From Smittium culicis (lineage: Eukaryota > Kickxellomycota > Harpellomycetes > Harpellales > Legeriomycetaceae), in contig LSSN01005653.1 of NCBI GenBank assembly GCA_001970855.1, positions 1 to 20,952 on the forward strand: a stretch of 20,952 nucleotides of DNA. The letters run 5' to 3'. Below, in pieces: positions 1 to 9,808 of the stretch. Numbering within the stretch: position 1 is the stretch's first letter; every line of letters starts with the position of its first letter. Both the position numbers and the translations under genes were made by a program. The notes beneath the pieces were generated by a model. That model made no database searches, had not been told where the DNA came from, and saw only the letters and a list, made by a program, of their open reading frames with translations.

Positions 1-782
1 CCTTCCGAGTTTTGTTGTTGGAGAGTGGTCTTAGGGGCGGGGTTAGTGTATTGATTTTGCGCCGTGGCAGGAGCGTAACCGGAGGCTAGCTGCTGGCGCT
101 GACGAAAGGGCCGAGTTCTTGAACTCTTGGGTTTTACGGCTTTTTTCTTCGTGGCTAATAAAGCCTCAAATTTTTCCTCCTCGTAGATCATTTTTACTGT
201 CGGCTCAACCATTTGAGGCGCTTTTCCCGGGAATTCGAGAGACTTATGGATGTTCTCAACCCTGCTTTGAGAGATAGAGGAGGCTAGGTCGGTAATAAGC
301 CTTCTTATTGACTCCATGGCGATAATATCCTCATCGTTGTCCGGGTCAACAGTCCTCCCTGATCTTAACTGTTCATGCCTATATTGATCTATAGGCCTCG
401 TAATGTTAGCCAATGATTGTTTTATCGAGTATAACAATCCATCAACCTTCTTAACAGCTGTTGGAGCGGTGTCGTTCAGTGGAGGGGGCTGATAGTTTAC
501 GACCTTAAATTTCGGGTATCCGTAAACGATTTCCTTTCGTTCATCATCCTTTAGTGGGGATCTGAAGATATCGTCTTCCATGTCGGGGAATTTTTCGATC
601 AACTCGGGATAATTTTCTACTTCATACGCGGGTGCTCTGACTCTAAGATGTGGGTACTCCACATCTGAGTTTTGTACATTCATTCTTTGTTCATGACTTG
701 TACCTTGTCGTTCTCTATCTTTGTAGAGAATGTTTACCTTGTTTGTAAGGTCCTTGATAAGTTGGATCAGTTCTTGCTCCAT
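1..782 (-). CDS. Retrotransposon gag-like ORF, 3' end cut by window edge
   Basis: An open frame of 260 codons reads leftward from the ATG at 780-782 and is still open at base 1. The protein starts MEQELIQLIKDL. It has a helical N-terminus (about 1-25), an acidic and proline-containing middle with the motif NYQPPPLND (about 96-104), a helical stretch (about 110-210) and a basic, Gln-rich tail (KPKSSRTRPFRQRQQ, about 217-231). This order, helical body then basic low-complexity tail, fits a nucleic-acid-binding Gag-like protein of a DIRS or Ty3-type retrotransposon. The NYxPPPLN-type motif recalls ORFs common in Harpellales genomes, from memory and not searched. GC is far above the flanks. No zinc knuckle is visible in the part present. 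Any Pol ORF would lie left of base 1. It could instead be a lineage-specific host protein, but composition and leader favour an element. Confidence 0.6.
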   Translation of the reverse strand, partial: MEQELIQLIKDLTNKVNILYKDRERQGTSHEQRMNVQNSDVEYPHLRVRAPAYEVENYPELIEKFPDMEDDIFRSPLKDDERKEIVYGYPKFKVVNYQPPPLNDTAPTAVKKVDGLLYSIKQSLANITRPIDQYRHEQLRSGRTVDPDNDEDIIAMESIRRLITDLASSISQSRVENIHKSLEFPGKAPQMVEPTVKMIYEEEKFEALLATKKKAVKPKSSRTRPFRQRQQLASGYAPATAQNQYTNPAPKTTLQQQNSE

Positions 783-1045
783 TTTTAATCAGAGTATAAT
801 ATTTTTTAAAAATTTTTTAGTTTATATTATAGTTGTCTACTTTTATTTAAGCTGGTAGTGTACCTATGTCGTAGGGAAATCAGACGACAAAGACAACTCT
901 GATTAATTCCTAGGTGACGTCGGTTGAGAAAATAAAATCAAAGGATTTCAATTCAAATTTTTTTATGCAAAAATAATTTCAATGCAGTTTTTTTTACAAA
1001 GAGAAATTTTGGCGATCTGATCTCAACCAGATGTCTACATTATTT
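783..1045 (-). promoter_or_regulatory. Leader or terminal-repeat region of the gag-like element
   Basis: This stretch lies just 5' of the gag-like ORF and is richer in GC than the DNA to its right. It holds two short stem-loops: GTCGT 868-872 with ACGAC 884-888, and ATCTG 1015-1019 with CAGAT 1028-1032. The 10-mer AATTCCTAGG at 905-914 recurs at 1315-1324. These features fit an untranslated leader or part of a terminal repeat. The second copy of the repeat is outside the window, so no element boundary can be fixed. Confidence 0.3.
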
Positions 1046-3653
1046 TTATATCTTATATTATACTATATCTTATTTTATTATACACCTATAAAAATTAACT
1101 TACATATAGAACTGAACTATATCAACCTTTATAAAATTAATAAAAGTCTTTTCGAATTCTTATGATTACACATTTTTCTATTCTAAATAAATAGAGACGA
1201 TTTTTCATAAAAGAAGAGAAGAGATAGGATATTTGATAAATAAAATAAAAGAAATCAATAAAATTTATAAAACTTAAATTCATTTCGCTATATCTTATTA
1301 ATTGAACTAAAATAAATTCCTAGGGAATAATAAATAAATAAACAAAATTAGGTGGGGAACTCGGAATTCTCCGACACCTATGCGAAAGAAAAGATGATAA
1401 GGATGAATAATGTGTACTTTACAGTATATATGTGTGAAAATTTTTTATTTATTTTATTTAAATTCTAATTTTAGAATTCTAAAAAAAATTTTAAATTTGT
1501 AATTTCGATTATTTTATCCAATAAAATGGTAACACTTAATATATCTCCTCTATGGGATATAATTTTACCATTTCAAACTGTTACAAATAGAAATTTAAAA
1601 TGCTCAATTAAAATGTTTATAATATAGAAAAAAAATAGAAAATAAGGTGTTTGGTCTTTGAATTTCATAACTCCACAAATTTTCTTAAGAAAAATATTAC
1701 TGAATCGAAATTTTTCTAGGTAAAACCTGCAATAAAAAAAACTAGGTATAATTTGATTATAAAATTGATGAAATAGGAGCTTTTTACTACGAGTCTAATT
1801 TTATCGAGCTTAAAAACTATTAAAAGTATATTTTTACATTACACATTACTATAACATATAATTTCAATTTATTTATTTTATTATTCAGATAAATCAAATA
1901 TTTATGATTCAATTAGCTGAATATTTTAATTAGTATACTTTGCTAATTAATAATTATTGAGTTTAGAATGTTTTTATTTAGTGTAAGGAGAAAAAGTGAA
2001 AGCCGTTTTGAAATGGTCAACATTAATTTAGAATTATGCATAATCACCATGATAATAATATAAAATATGATTAGTTTTGCGATAATGATTGCCTTTTAAT
2101 AGTTATTTTAAATAATTTGTTTAATTATTAAAGCACTTGGAATGGCTATTTTAACTAAAAACATGACAGTTGATACAAAAATTGTTTAAAGAAAAAAAAG
2201 TACAATAAAAGTGAGTGCACGTTGCCTCATGAAAATTTTATTCAATCCACACACATCAAAATCAAATTAGGAAAATCATAAAAAATAAAAAGTGCTATAA
2301 TTGCTAAGAGGGTATAAAAACTGATGATTGGAATTTATCAATATTAACATGAGATAAGAATATAAAATAGGATCTCGATAAATAAAAAATCAAACAATAT
2401 TCTAGATATTTGATAATAAATTAAATTTAAAAGTTAAATAATATAATTGAGACGAAAATTAAATAAATGTCTCAATCACTTTTTTTTGCATTATAAAAAA
2501 AATAAAATAACTAATTCCGAGTAGAATTGAATTAAAAATAAAATAAAACAAAATAATAGCAAATTAAATAAAATATATATAAAATACAGTCCACTAAAGT
2601 AGCAGGATTATAAAATCTCTAGATGATAGGTAATACTTGAAGTGTTATATGGTATGATTACCCAAAGAACATAACAGTAAAAATATAAATACTTATTAGA
2701 AAAAAAATGTACTGTGTCGGGTTTTGGGACCTTTACCGTTCAGAGGTAGACTGGTTTTCGCTATTTTCATTGGCTAAAAAACTGTTACATGAGATTCTAA
2801 TTTTATTATCTTGATCAGGCTAAAACTTTTTGGCGCTTTAATTTCTTCGTATTACATGTTTTAACATTTAATTTTATCAATAATAAACTGTTAGTTTAAT
2901 ATATTAATCCGGATTTTTATATCCTATTTTGCTCTTTTCTATAATTTCTAGATATTCATATATTATTTCTATTTCTTAATTAAATACAGAATGAATATTT
3001 ATATATTAATACCTAAAAAAAGCTTTTATGATTTTTTTAAACATTAATTAAACTACAATAATTAATTTTTTTTTAAATGCGTTATTTTTCCGGAGATTAT
3101 TTCATAAAGTGTGAGCGATTATGGGTCAATAAAGATTCAAGTTGTAATAAAAATATATAATTCGTGAAGCTTTATATTGGTTAAAAAATTCCTATAAAAC
3201 GTAAATTATCAATAATCACTTACCTTAGATTCTTTATATGAAATTTTAACTTTTACAAGTTTTAATCTCTATAATTGTGTAATGATATATCGATATATCT
3301 TTTATTATGAATAACCGCTTAAAATAAGTATTAAGATATAGTGTTAAATAGAATAAAAAAATGATTTTTACAGCAATAAAATTGTTAAAATATTCATAGA
3401 ATTGTTTAAATAACCCTTGTGAATCGAAAGTGTTTTTACATTACACTTTTATTTTAGTATATATAAATTATATGCTCTTGAAAATAAATTTTGTCTATTT
3501 TTAATAAAAATTGAATTCTTTAAACTTGAAGACATAATTTTAATATAAAGCCTAAGACCAAGTGTAATTGTCCTAAAAATAGTATAATTAAAATACTAGT
3601 TGAAATAGACAAATTGGGAAATTACACTAATGAATAAAATAGGAATATTATAA
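1046..3653. other. Gene-free AT-rich stretch
   Basis: I see no gene here. The sequence is rich in A and T runs and stops are frequent in all frames. Two small structures stand out. A hairpin at 1361-1374 (TCGGA, loop ATTC, TCCGA) is flanked by GGTG 1351-1354 and CACC 1375-1378. An inverted repeat pairs AAATGGTAA 1524-1532 with TTACCATTT 1565-1573. A slightly GC-richer patch at about 2715-2770 loosely resembles an inverted right end of the MITE family seen at 6.9-11 kb, but its other end is missing. Confidence 0.5.
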
Positions 3654-3848
3654 AACGTTATAATACTCGATGAGGATATGCAAAAACATATGAAACATGA
3701 AAACATGAAACAAAATATTGAAATGCTAAAACCTGATTCACTTTATGAAACACATATGAAACAAATTAATTTCTTTTTTTAAAAGTATTATTTCTATGTT
3801 ATATTTTAAAACTATTTTTTTAATTTAGTATAGTTAGTATTTAATTAT

Positions 3849-3929
3849 AGTATGAGTTCATAAAAAACTCATGCTGTAAAATAGTCTATAAAAAGACAGT
3901 TGAATACCTCAAATCGAGAAAGGTATTCA
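3849..3929. repeat. Adjacent short hairpins
   Basis: Two stem-loops sit close together. AGTATGAGTT 3849-3858 pairs with AACTCATGCT 3866-3875 (9 of 10 Watson-Crick plus one G-T, loop 7). TGAATACCT 3901-3909 pairs perfectly with AGGTATTCA 3921-3929 (loop 11). A weaker GTCT/AGAC stem lies between them at 3884-3897. They overlap one of the coding-like stretches, so a structured RNA and a protein relic are competing explanations. Confidence 0.35.
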
Positions 3930-4175
3930 GAACAGCAAATAATAAAATTATCAGAATATAACACCAATATTCAAAGAATCTTGGCGATTAATCTCCCTAA
4001 AGACTTAATACCCCTTATATCGATCATGTAATATTATTTGTTAAATATAATTTTTTTGAAGATTTACTAGCTCAGAAAGAACCTCATTTAAATTCAGCTT
4101 GAGCTATAGATAATAATGGATGTGCGCTGCAAATATTTAGATTATTTTATCATTTTATTATTTCTAATGTTTTAA

Positions 4176-4356
4176 GCCTGGTAAAGGCTGGTCAAAGTAT
4201 TTGTAAACTTTTTTCTTCACGCTTCAACATTTTTCACATTATTGGATGGCATTTACATAAAGCTTATATAACTAAGCCAATAAAATTAATAAATTTTTTT
4301 ACTGAACAAGAGGAGTTAATTTTTTCATCATGCAGAAATTTTTGGACGGGAAAGGG
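4176..4356 (-). mobile_element. Degraded piggyBac-type MITE, inverted (weak)
   Basis: The right end, TTTTTGGACGGGAAAGGG at about 4339-4356, is the reverse complement of the CCCTTTCCCGTCCAA end shared by the MITE copies at 7770 and 10742. The left end, at TTAAGCCTGG near 4172-4181, matches the other terminus only loosely. The 181-bp length fits the family (about 186-190 bp). TTAA precedes the left end, but the right flank is only GTAAA. Confidence 0.35.
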
Positions 4357-4505
4357 TAAAGTTGATTAGAATCAATTTTGAAACTTACAGAAAATCGAAT
4401 GGTACATTTATTATCGACTTTGGGCTGCACTATTGTAATTTGAAGGAAAAAAAATCCGTTTCGTCACAAAACATTTTTTTTTTTAGAAATTTTACGAGCG
4501 TTTTC

Positions 4506-5293
4506 TAAAAACGAACGAAGATTATTAGAAATTGATCGAAAACCCCTATATAATGACAAGAATTATTTAATCTAGTATTTCTAACATTCCTTTTAATGTA
4601 ATTTTTGTGAAAAATTATAATCTGGGTAAATCGGGTTTTATAAAATTTTTAAATTAAATGGAAATAAAAATTTAAACTGGTTTTGCTTTGGTTTTGGATT
4701 CTTAGTGTAACTTTATGAAGTTTAATTTGGTCTAATAAATTTTTTATTTATTTTAGTTTGAAATTAAAAATTTATCAATTTATATAAATTAAAATTCTCA
4801 TTAAAGAGAGTAAATATTTAATATTTTATTCGAGCGAAAAGAATATTATTTATTTTATATTTGAGAGGAATACAAAAATTAATTATGAGTAAATATATAA
4901 AAATGTGAATTTTTGATATATTCTGATGATCAAACAAATTAAAGGAAATTTATGGTCTATAAATACCCTAAAAAAAGGAGTGAAAATGAACAATAAACTG
5001 AAATAAAAGTGTTTATAAAAATCCAATTAATGTAAACTTCAATCTTTTTTATGCAAATAATGAGATCTACCAGCTAAATAGCGAGCTGCTTGACGGGATT
5101 AATGACAAAAATTAGCTTCATTAATAAATCATAAGTAGTGATTACTAGATGTATTATATAAAAACCGAATATCCATTCAACAAAAAAAAAAGATGTCAAA
5201 CAGATTCAAATCAGGTTATTAGATTAGTTTTTTCGTTATTTTATTTATATATATATTAGATGTCATTTGAAGAATAGTATTATACGAGAAATA
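4506..5293. other. Intergenic AT-rich stretch with one short open frame
   Basis: No gene can be defended. One plus-strand open stretch of 37 codons (5002-5112) ends at a TAG and includes LFYANNEIYQLNSELLDGI. It could be a terminal exon or a relic, but it has no ATG and no clear acceptor. A minus-strand AATAAA near 5240-5250 lies downstream of the coding-like block at 5294-5540 and could be its polyadenylation signal. Confidence 0.4.
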
Positions 5294-5540
5294 CTAATTA
5301 TAAAGATTTTTAGACACCAAAATAATAGGTCCCCGTTTCAAGCGAGAAATTTGAGCCCTATTTATACCCTGATTTGAATTCAAGGGTACACAACCGTGGG
5401 TTTCAATAATTTCTTGTTTGCTTGAATTAAATACTAAAATATAATATCTTGATGGATTCGGATGAAAACCCCATTGCGAAACCTTGTTTAGTCAATTGAC
5501 TGTTTTCTTCTTGTTTTCCAGAATTTGGAATTTCGCCAAA
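5294..5540 (-). pseudogene. Coding-like block, 3' part of an unknown gene or relic
   Basis: GC reaches about 45% at 5341-5400, near that of the real genes here and about twice the background. Two overlapping minus-strand frames look coding. One is open over 5430-5540 (37 codons, includes IPNSGKQEENSQLTKQGF). The other is open over 5297-5491 (65 codons) and ends in a TAG at 5294-5296 after INRAQISRLKRGPIILVSKN. The frames could be joined by a frameshift in the 5430-5491 overlap. They could also be joined by a 49-bp intron: phase-1 donor AAG|GTTTCG, acceptor TTTTAG. The second option keeps phase but its donor is weak. There is no start codon context and no recognised family. An AATAAA lies about 50 bp past the stop. 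Confidence 0.4.
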
Positions 5541-6864
5541 TTATAGAAGGTATTAATTATCTACCACAATGTTTAATCTATAATCTTGTATTATGAAAAC
5601 ATATCATTATTTAATTATTATTTTTATAAGAGAGATATTTTAAATATTGACAGATAAATAATGCGTTTAATTAGCTAAGAGTATAAAAACATTTAAGAGT
5701 CATTTTATATTTATATTTTACAGACAATAAGCACAGGTAAAATTTTTTGAATTTCATTATTAATGTTAGAGTTATTAGAAGGAAATTGCTAAAAAAAAAG
5801 TCACAAAATGTGGTGTAGTATAACTTCAAATAATTTATTATAATTAAGAGTAGGAAAATAATTAGATTTAAACAGTAAAAAATTTCGTTTAAATATATCC
5901 TGCAAATAAACCTTAATTTTTTTTAATCCTTATGGTAGTTTAATCACACCATAATTTTATTATCATTTAAGGATTTAATTTATTGTATAAAAATTACATA
6001 TACCTAAGCTTTTAAAGCGTGATTTTATGTTATAACTAACGTTTATTAAAATTGAGACAGGAAAATTTTTTTTTATAATTATATTTTAGTTGTAAACTTT
6101 GTTGGAAGTTTTTTTTTTTTTTAGAACAAGGTTATAATGTATAATAGTGTTTGAAATTAAATCAAGTTTTTATCTTTGGAATTTTGTGAGGTTTAATTTT
6201 TCAAATACTTTTTACCCTGTTTTTGATGATATTTAATTTATTTTTAGAACTTTTTATTTATTTATATATGATAAAGATAGCGTTAGAAAAGTAACTAAAA
6301 TTTCAGAGCGAACTAAAAATCATCCATTCTCTATTTTTATATTATTTTTTTCTAGAATTTTTTTTTGCAAAACACTAAGATTTGTTTGCATCAACTTAAA
6401 TATTTTTTTAGTTTACTATACCACATATTTTCTTTTATTTTTACGTACCAATAAAATTTCGTGATTTAAAAAAAAAAGACTAAGATTTGCTGTATGTTTT
6501 TATTTTTAATTTATTTCTTGATTTTATATTGGCTTAAAACTGTTCTAATTTTCTTTGTATTCAAAAAATTTTATAATAGTCTATATATCTTCCATCTAAA
6601 ATCGCAATTATATCAATTTGTTTTCATTTGTAGATTGCGAAGATAAGAATTTTATACCAAACAGATTTTATTTTCCCTTTTATTAAAATCGAGAATTTTA
6701 TAACTTATTTTAACTTTAGCACGATCATAGATTCACCCTACGACATATAATATGTTGAAAATATATAAAAATTAATTAATTTATTATATTTTTAGTTTTT
6801 TTTCCTCAGAGAATATGTTAAACATAATTTAAAATTATATAAAAAACTAATGAAAAATATATAA
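5541..6864. other. Gene-free AT-rich stretch
   Basis: I see nothing gene-like. The sequence is about 80% A+T with long T runs (for example near 6110-6122) and no open frame of note. No repeat or hairpin could be supported. Confidence 0.5.
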
Positions 6865-7054
6865 CACTTTCCTGGACCAACGCTCTTAAGCTTATTTAAA
6901 AATCATGATTTAATAAGCCAAAATATATTAATTTGTTATTGGGTATATATACTTTTATATCCAATAATTCATCATTATCTTTTTTATATTTAAATAATTT
7001 CGTTTGGTTGGATAATACTGGTAGCTCAAAAAAAGCCAAATGCCCCTGAAAGAG
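6865..7054 (+). mobile_element. piggyBac-type MITE, copy 1 (diverged)
   Basis: This 190-bp copy begins CACTTTCCTGGACCAACGCT and ends CCCCTGAAAGAG. The family consensus runs CCCTTTCCCGTCCAACACTC to CCGCCCATGAAAGGG. Flanks are ATAA (6861-6864) and GTAA, which are decayed TTAA. It shares the internal layout of the other copies (a TTGG...GCTCAAAAA block near the right end). It has no coding capacity; the minus-strand open frame crossing it is accidental. Confidence 0.55.
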
Positions 7055-7065
7055 TAAATAAGTTA

Positions 7066-7157
7066 AAAGAATACTACAAAAATAACTTTTCAGCCGACCT
7101 CCATCCCCCGACCGCCTCTGTAGCATCTCCATGCCCACTGGGCGTTGGTTCAAGGGT
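7066..7157 (-). mobile_element. GC-rich retroposon-like segment (tentative)
   Basis: About 57% GC in a background near 20%. Read on the minus strand from 7157 it begins CCCTTGAACCAACGCCCAG. It shares the pattern TTGAASCAAYGCCCAKWGGG with the 5' end of the retroposon at 10889-11021, which suggests one family with a fixed 5' end. TAAGTTA occurs at 7059-7065 and again at 7158-7164, a possible 7-bp target duplication. No A-tail is visible. TTAA at 7157-7160 beside CCCTT would also fit a MITE-type end, so the class is uncertain. Confidence 0.3.
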
Positions 7158-7191
7158 TAAGTTATTTACTTGATTTTGATTTATAAGACAT

Positions 7192-7386
7192 TGTAAGAAT
7201 CCATTCTTACAGCCTCATTGTCTATATGCAATCCCAGGCTGCACAGGGACCATTGTGCCCAACAATGACCACAGTAAACCTTACGCCATAAACACTAACG
7301 TTTTACAATTACAATATATATAACATTCACTCCCAAAGATACTTAAACGACTGACTTCCCATCTCAGGGAAAAGCAAGTCGTTTAA
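7192..7386. repeat. Hairpin-bearing GC island
   Basis: GC is about 50% over 7200-7300. Structures seen directly: TGTAAGAAT 7192-7200 with ATTCTTACA 7203-7211 (2-base gap), a GCACA/TGTGC-type stem around 7241-7260, and a long hairpin with TTAAACGACT 7343-7352 pairing perfectly with AGTCGTTTAA 7377-7386. Inside the last loop, TTCCC and GGGAA also pair. No tRNA, 5S or snRNA could be recognised, and no frame stays open through it. It may be the body of a decayed element or a structured RNA. Confidence 0.35.
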
Positions 7387-7509
7387 TCTGCTATAATTTT
7401 CATTAGTTTATTAGTTCCTTATTTCCCCATTTCCACTTTTGTATTAGTTTAATAAAAATATTAATCTTCAGTTCTAGTTCCACCTTTTACAATCATTTAA
7501 AATATGCTG

Positions 7510-7619
7510 ATAAAATAAAATAAACCAATACTACTATGATTATCCTGAATAAATTAATAACATAAATCTTAGTTGGGTAAATTTTTTAGATCAAAAAGAG
7601 TCTAGCGCCTGGGAAGGGG
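7510..7619 (+). mobile_element. piggyBac-type MITE, copy 2 (right part only)
   Basis: The block from AATAAACCAATACT to TCTAGCGCCTGGGAAGGGG matches the right two thirds of the family, including TTAGATCAAAAA before the terminus. TTAA follows at 7620-7623. The left end is too diverged to place; a CCCCATTTCC near 7425 is a possible remnant. Confidence 0.5.
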
Positions 7620-7665
7620 TTAAACGTATAAACAAATTATTTATTATTTTTTCATGCCCAGTTTT

Positions 7666-7719
7666 ACTCCACAACACAATCTAGCTAGACGCTTTTTTAA
7701 TGATATTCATTTGTGGAGT
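7666..7719. repeat. Inverted repeat
   Basis: ACTCCACAA at 7666-7674 pairs perfectly with TTGTGGAGT at 7711-7719 across a 36-base loop containing CTAGCTAG. It lies between MITE copies 2 and 3. Function unknown; it may be a decayed short element. Confidence 0.35.
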
Positions 7720-7769
7720 GCTTAAAAGGTAAGCCTTAATATCTTACTTTTTTTTTTTTCTATAATTAA

Positions 7770-7955
7770 CCCTTTCCCGTCCAACACTCTTTGAAAAAAT
7801 CAATTTATTGATTCGTTTATGATTTATAATTATAATTTTTATTTGATGACATTCTATAAAATACCAATAATTCTTATGGTCTCGGAATTAAAGCGTTTTT
7901 ATATAACAATTGGCTTTATTTCGAGGTCAAAAATAGTCTACCGCCCATGAAAGGG
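7770..7955 (+). mobile_element. piggyBac-type MITE, copy 3 (intact reference)
   Basis: The best-preserved copy, 186 bp, begins CCCTTTCCCGTCCAACACTC and ends CTACCGCCCATGAAAGGG. Perfect TTAA flanks lie at 7766-7769 and 7956-7959. TTAA target duplications and CCC...GGG termini are known hallmarks of the piggyBac superfamily. No transposase is encoded, so movement would depend on an autonomous partner elsewhere. Only the outer few bases form a terminal inverted repeat. Confidence 0.7.
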
Positions 7956-8080
7956 TTAATATGTGAGATTCTGAACGAAGAGAGCACTTTGTTGCAGTTT
8001 AATTTTATTTGCCTGTTTATTCATTATGTGCAATTGTTATTAGAGGAAGTGAAAAGATATTATATTTTTTCTATTTATTA

Positions 8081-8347
8081 ATTTAAATTTGAAATTTTTA
8101 TTACCTAAAAAAAAGAACTAATTAACCTATTGGCTATAATTTTTTGAATCCAAATTTATACACTGTAACATTTCAAACTATAAACGACTCCTTCATAAAG
8201 ATTCGCCGATTTATTCATTTCAATTTGGAATTATTATTTGCTAAAAAAATTAGTCTTTTTATTTATTGGCTTTTAATCATTTATGTTATTTTATACACTA
8301 ATACACATTACACTATAAAATGACTCCTTCATAAAGAATCTTATTCT
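8081..8347. repeat. Two-unit tandem repeat, about 131-136 bp
   Basis: Unit A (8081-8216) and unit B (8217-8347) share the same order of blocks: an ATTT-AATTTG start, a CTAAAAAAA run, ATTGGCT, TTATACACT and GACTCCTTCATAAAG. The last block is exact at 8186-8200 and 8322-8336, 136 bp apart. Between blocks the units are diverged. The ATTGGCTATAATTTTTTGAATC part of unit A resembles the MITE interior, so the repeat may contain an old MITE piece. Confidence 0.55.
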
Positions 8348-9808
8348 ATTTCAATTTTATAGCTTATAATGCTATTCGCATTGGTTTATAGTGTAAAAAA
8401 AAAAACAAACATCTATAAAAAATAGAGAAGCGAAAAATGTAATTAATTTTGGTAGAACAATTGATCTACTTATCACAAAATTTATTTTTATCAGAAATTT
8501 CTCTTTTGGCCTACCGACAAGGAAAGGGATATCGTGTCTTTATTTTCGAGCCAAAGACAAAAAATAAGCTGTTAGCTTTAAAATATAAAGCATCAATAGG
8601 ATATTACAAAGTTTAATTTATAGCATATTTTACTTGGCATTTTTAGTTCAAAAATGTCTTCCTATTACGAAAATAGCTGGGACTATAGTGGCTGTGCGTT
8701 AGCTAAAATCTTATAATCTTAATTTCATTCTATTTTTAGATTATTCATCTACTCTATGATATAACATAAAAAATGGGATAGTGCTACGAGATGCAGAACT
8801 TTGACTATTAATTTTTACACTTTGAAACATTACTATTATTATAAATTTTTTTAGATAATGAAATATAATGGTATATCTGATTCGGCCATTAGTATTAACT
8901 AATCTAAATAAGCAAATAGAATTTCTTAAAAAAATTGTCCCTCTTTCCCTAAGAGTATCCCTAATAGTTTACTATTTCAAGTGGGATTGATTTTTTTTGA
9001 ACAGCAAAAATTATCTAATCAAATTATATACTGATAAATTAATGAAGAGTAATAAAATTTTATTGAATGAAAACTAAAATACTAAATAAATAATAGTTTA
9101 TATTTGGCCTATCCGATTATATTTTTATTAAGATTATGAGCATTGGTCCTGGAAAGGACTAAATTGAGACTTTTAGAACTATTCTTAGTAAATCTAAATT
9201 TGTGGAAATTTCATTCATTTTCAAAGAATTCCAATTGATTTCCAATTCTAAAATAAAAAGGTGTAATATGCCACCTTATCTGTCTATTGTTTCTTTCCAA
9301 CCAAGTTAACATTACGAGAATGCGCATATTTATGCAGAGTTTTTCGACCAGCAGCGGTCTAAATTATCATTTACCAATATAATGCCCAATATATAAAAGA
9401 TATTTTCAATTATCAAAAAGTAGATTTTGTTATGCTTATAAGGCAAAAAAAATTAGCAATAGGCGAGAAAAATTAAAATAACATTATTCAGATACTAAAT
9501 GAGAGATTCTTATGGATGAGAGTAATATTTTTTCCTTGGATAATCATTTTTCAATAATTTATAAGTAGTTCTATTGGCTAAGTAGTTTCATTAATTTGAT
9601 ATATATACCTCAAAAATATCAAGATTTTTAACTTGGCTGTAAATACAAATTTTATTAAAATAATTTGGCGAGTAAAAATATTGAATTTAATATGAGCATC
9701 AAATGAGACAAAATTTCATCAATCATATTTATAAACTGTAAATTCAAAGGTTTTCTATATTAAAGTATTAAGGTTATTATTATTAAACGCAATAAAAATG
9801 TTCATTAA
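8348..9808. other. Intergenic stretch with MITE fragments
   Basis: No gene is supported. Likely MITE debris: 8490-8528 ends CCTACCGACAAGGAAAGGG like a right terminus; TTGGCATTTTTAGTTCAAAA at 8634-8653 matches the internal right part; and the CATTGGTCCTGGAAAGGA ending at 9158 is an inverted left terminus whose partner may lie near 8938. A patch of higher GC at 9285-9360 has a small GACC/GGTC hairpin (9346-9359) and a 31-codon open stretch that I cannot assign. Confidence 0.4.

Larger units (their letters stand above)
3654..4505 (+). pseudogene. Possible gene relic or unrecognised intron-rich gene
   Basis: GC rises to roughly 30-33% by hand count, against about 20% around it, and several plus-strand open stretches follow each other without one continuous frame. 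They are 3654-3779 (42 codons, with an ATG at 3678), 3885-4028 (48 codons, including IIKLSEYNTNIQRILAINL), 4103-4366 (88 codons, no ATG) and 4320-4505 (62 codons, including INFETYRKSNGTFIIDFG). Plausible GT and AG sites exist between them, for example a T-rich acceptor ending at about 4486, but no single splicing model was convincing. In DNA this AT-rich an 88-codon gap between stops is expected about once per window by chance. I recognise no family. A degraded gene or transposon protein is the likeliest reading, held weakly. Confidence 0.22.

Noticed and set aside
2715..2770. Possible inverted MITE end
   Set aside because: Only one end resembles the family and loosely; no partner end about 190 bp away and no TTAA.
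5357..5370. Minus-strand GGGTATAAATAGGG as a TATA box
   Set aside because: It lies inside the coding-like block at 5294-5540, where it is explained as codons, and no gene starts downstream.
6896..7153. Minus-strand 85-residue ORF
   Set aside because: It runs across a MITE copy and the GC-rich retroposon-like segment; its protein is a mixture of both with no domain.
7148..7156. GGTTCAAGG as a tRNA B-box
   Set aside because: It does not continue as GGTTCRANNCC and no cloverleaf can be drawn; no tRNA was found anywhere in the window.
8395..8560. Plus-strand open stretch of 50 or so codons without ATG
   Set aside because: It starts in a poly-A run and overlaps a MITE right end; expected by chance in this composition.
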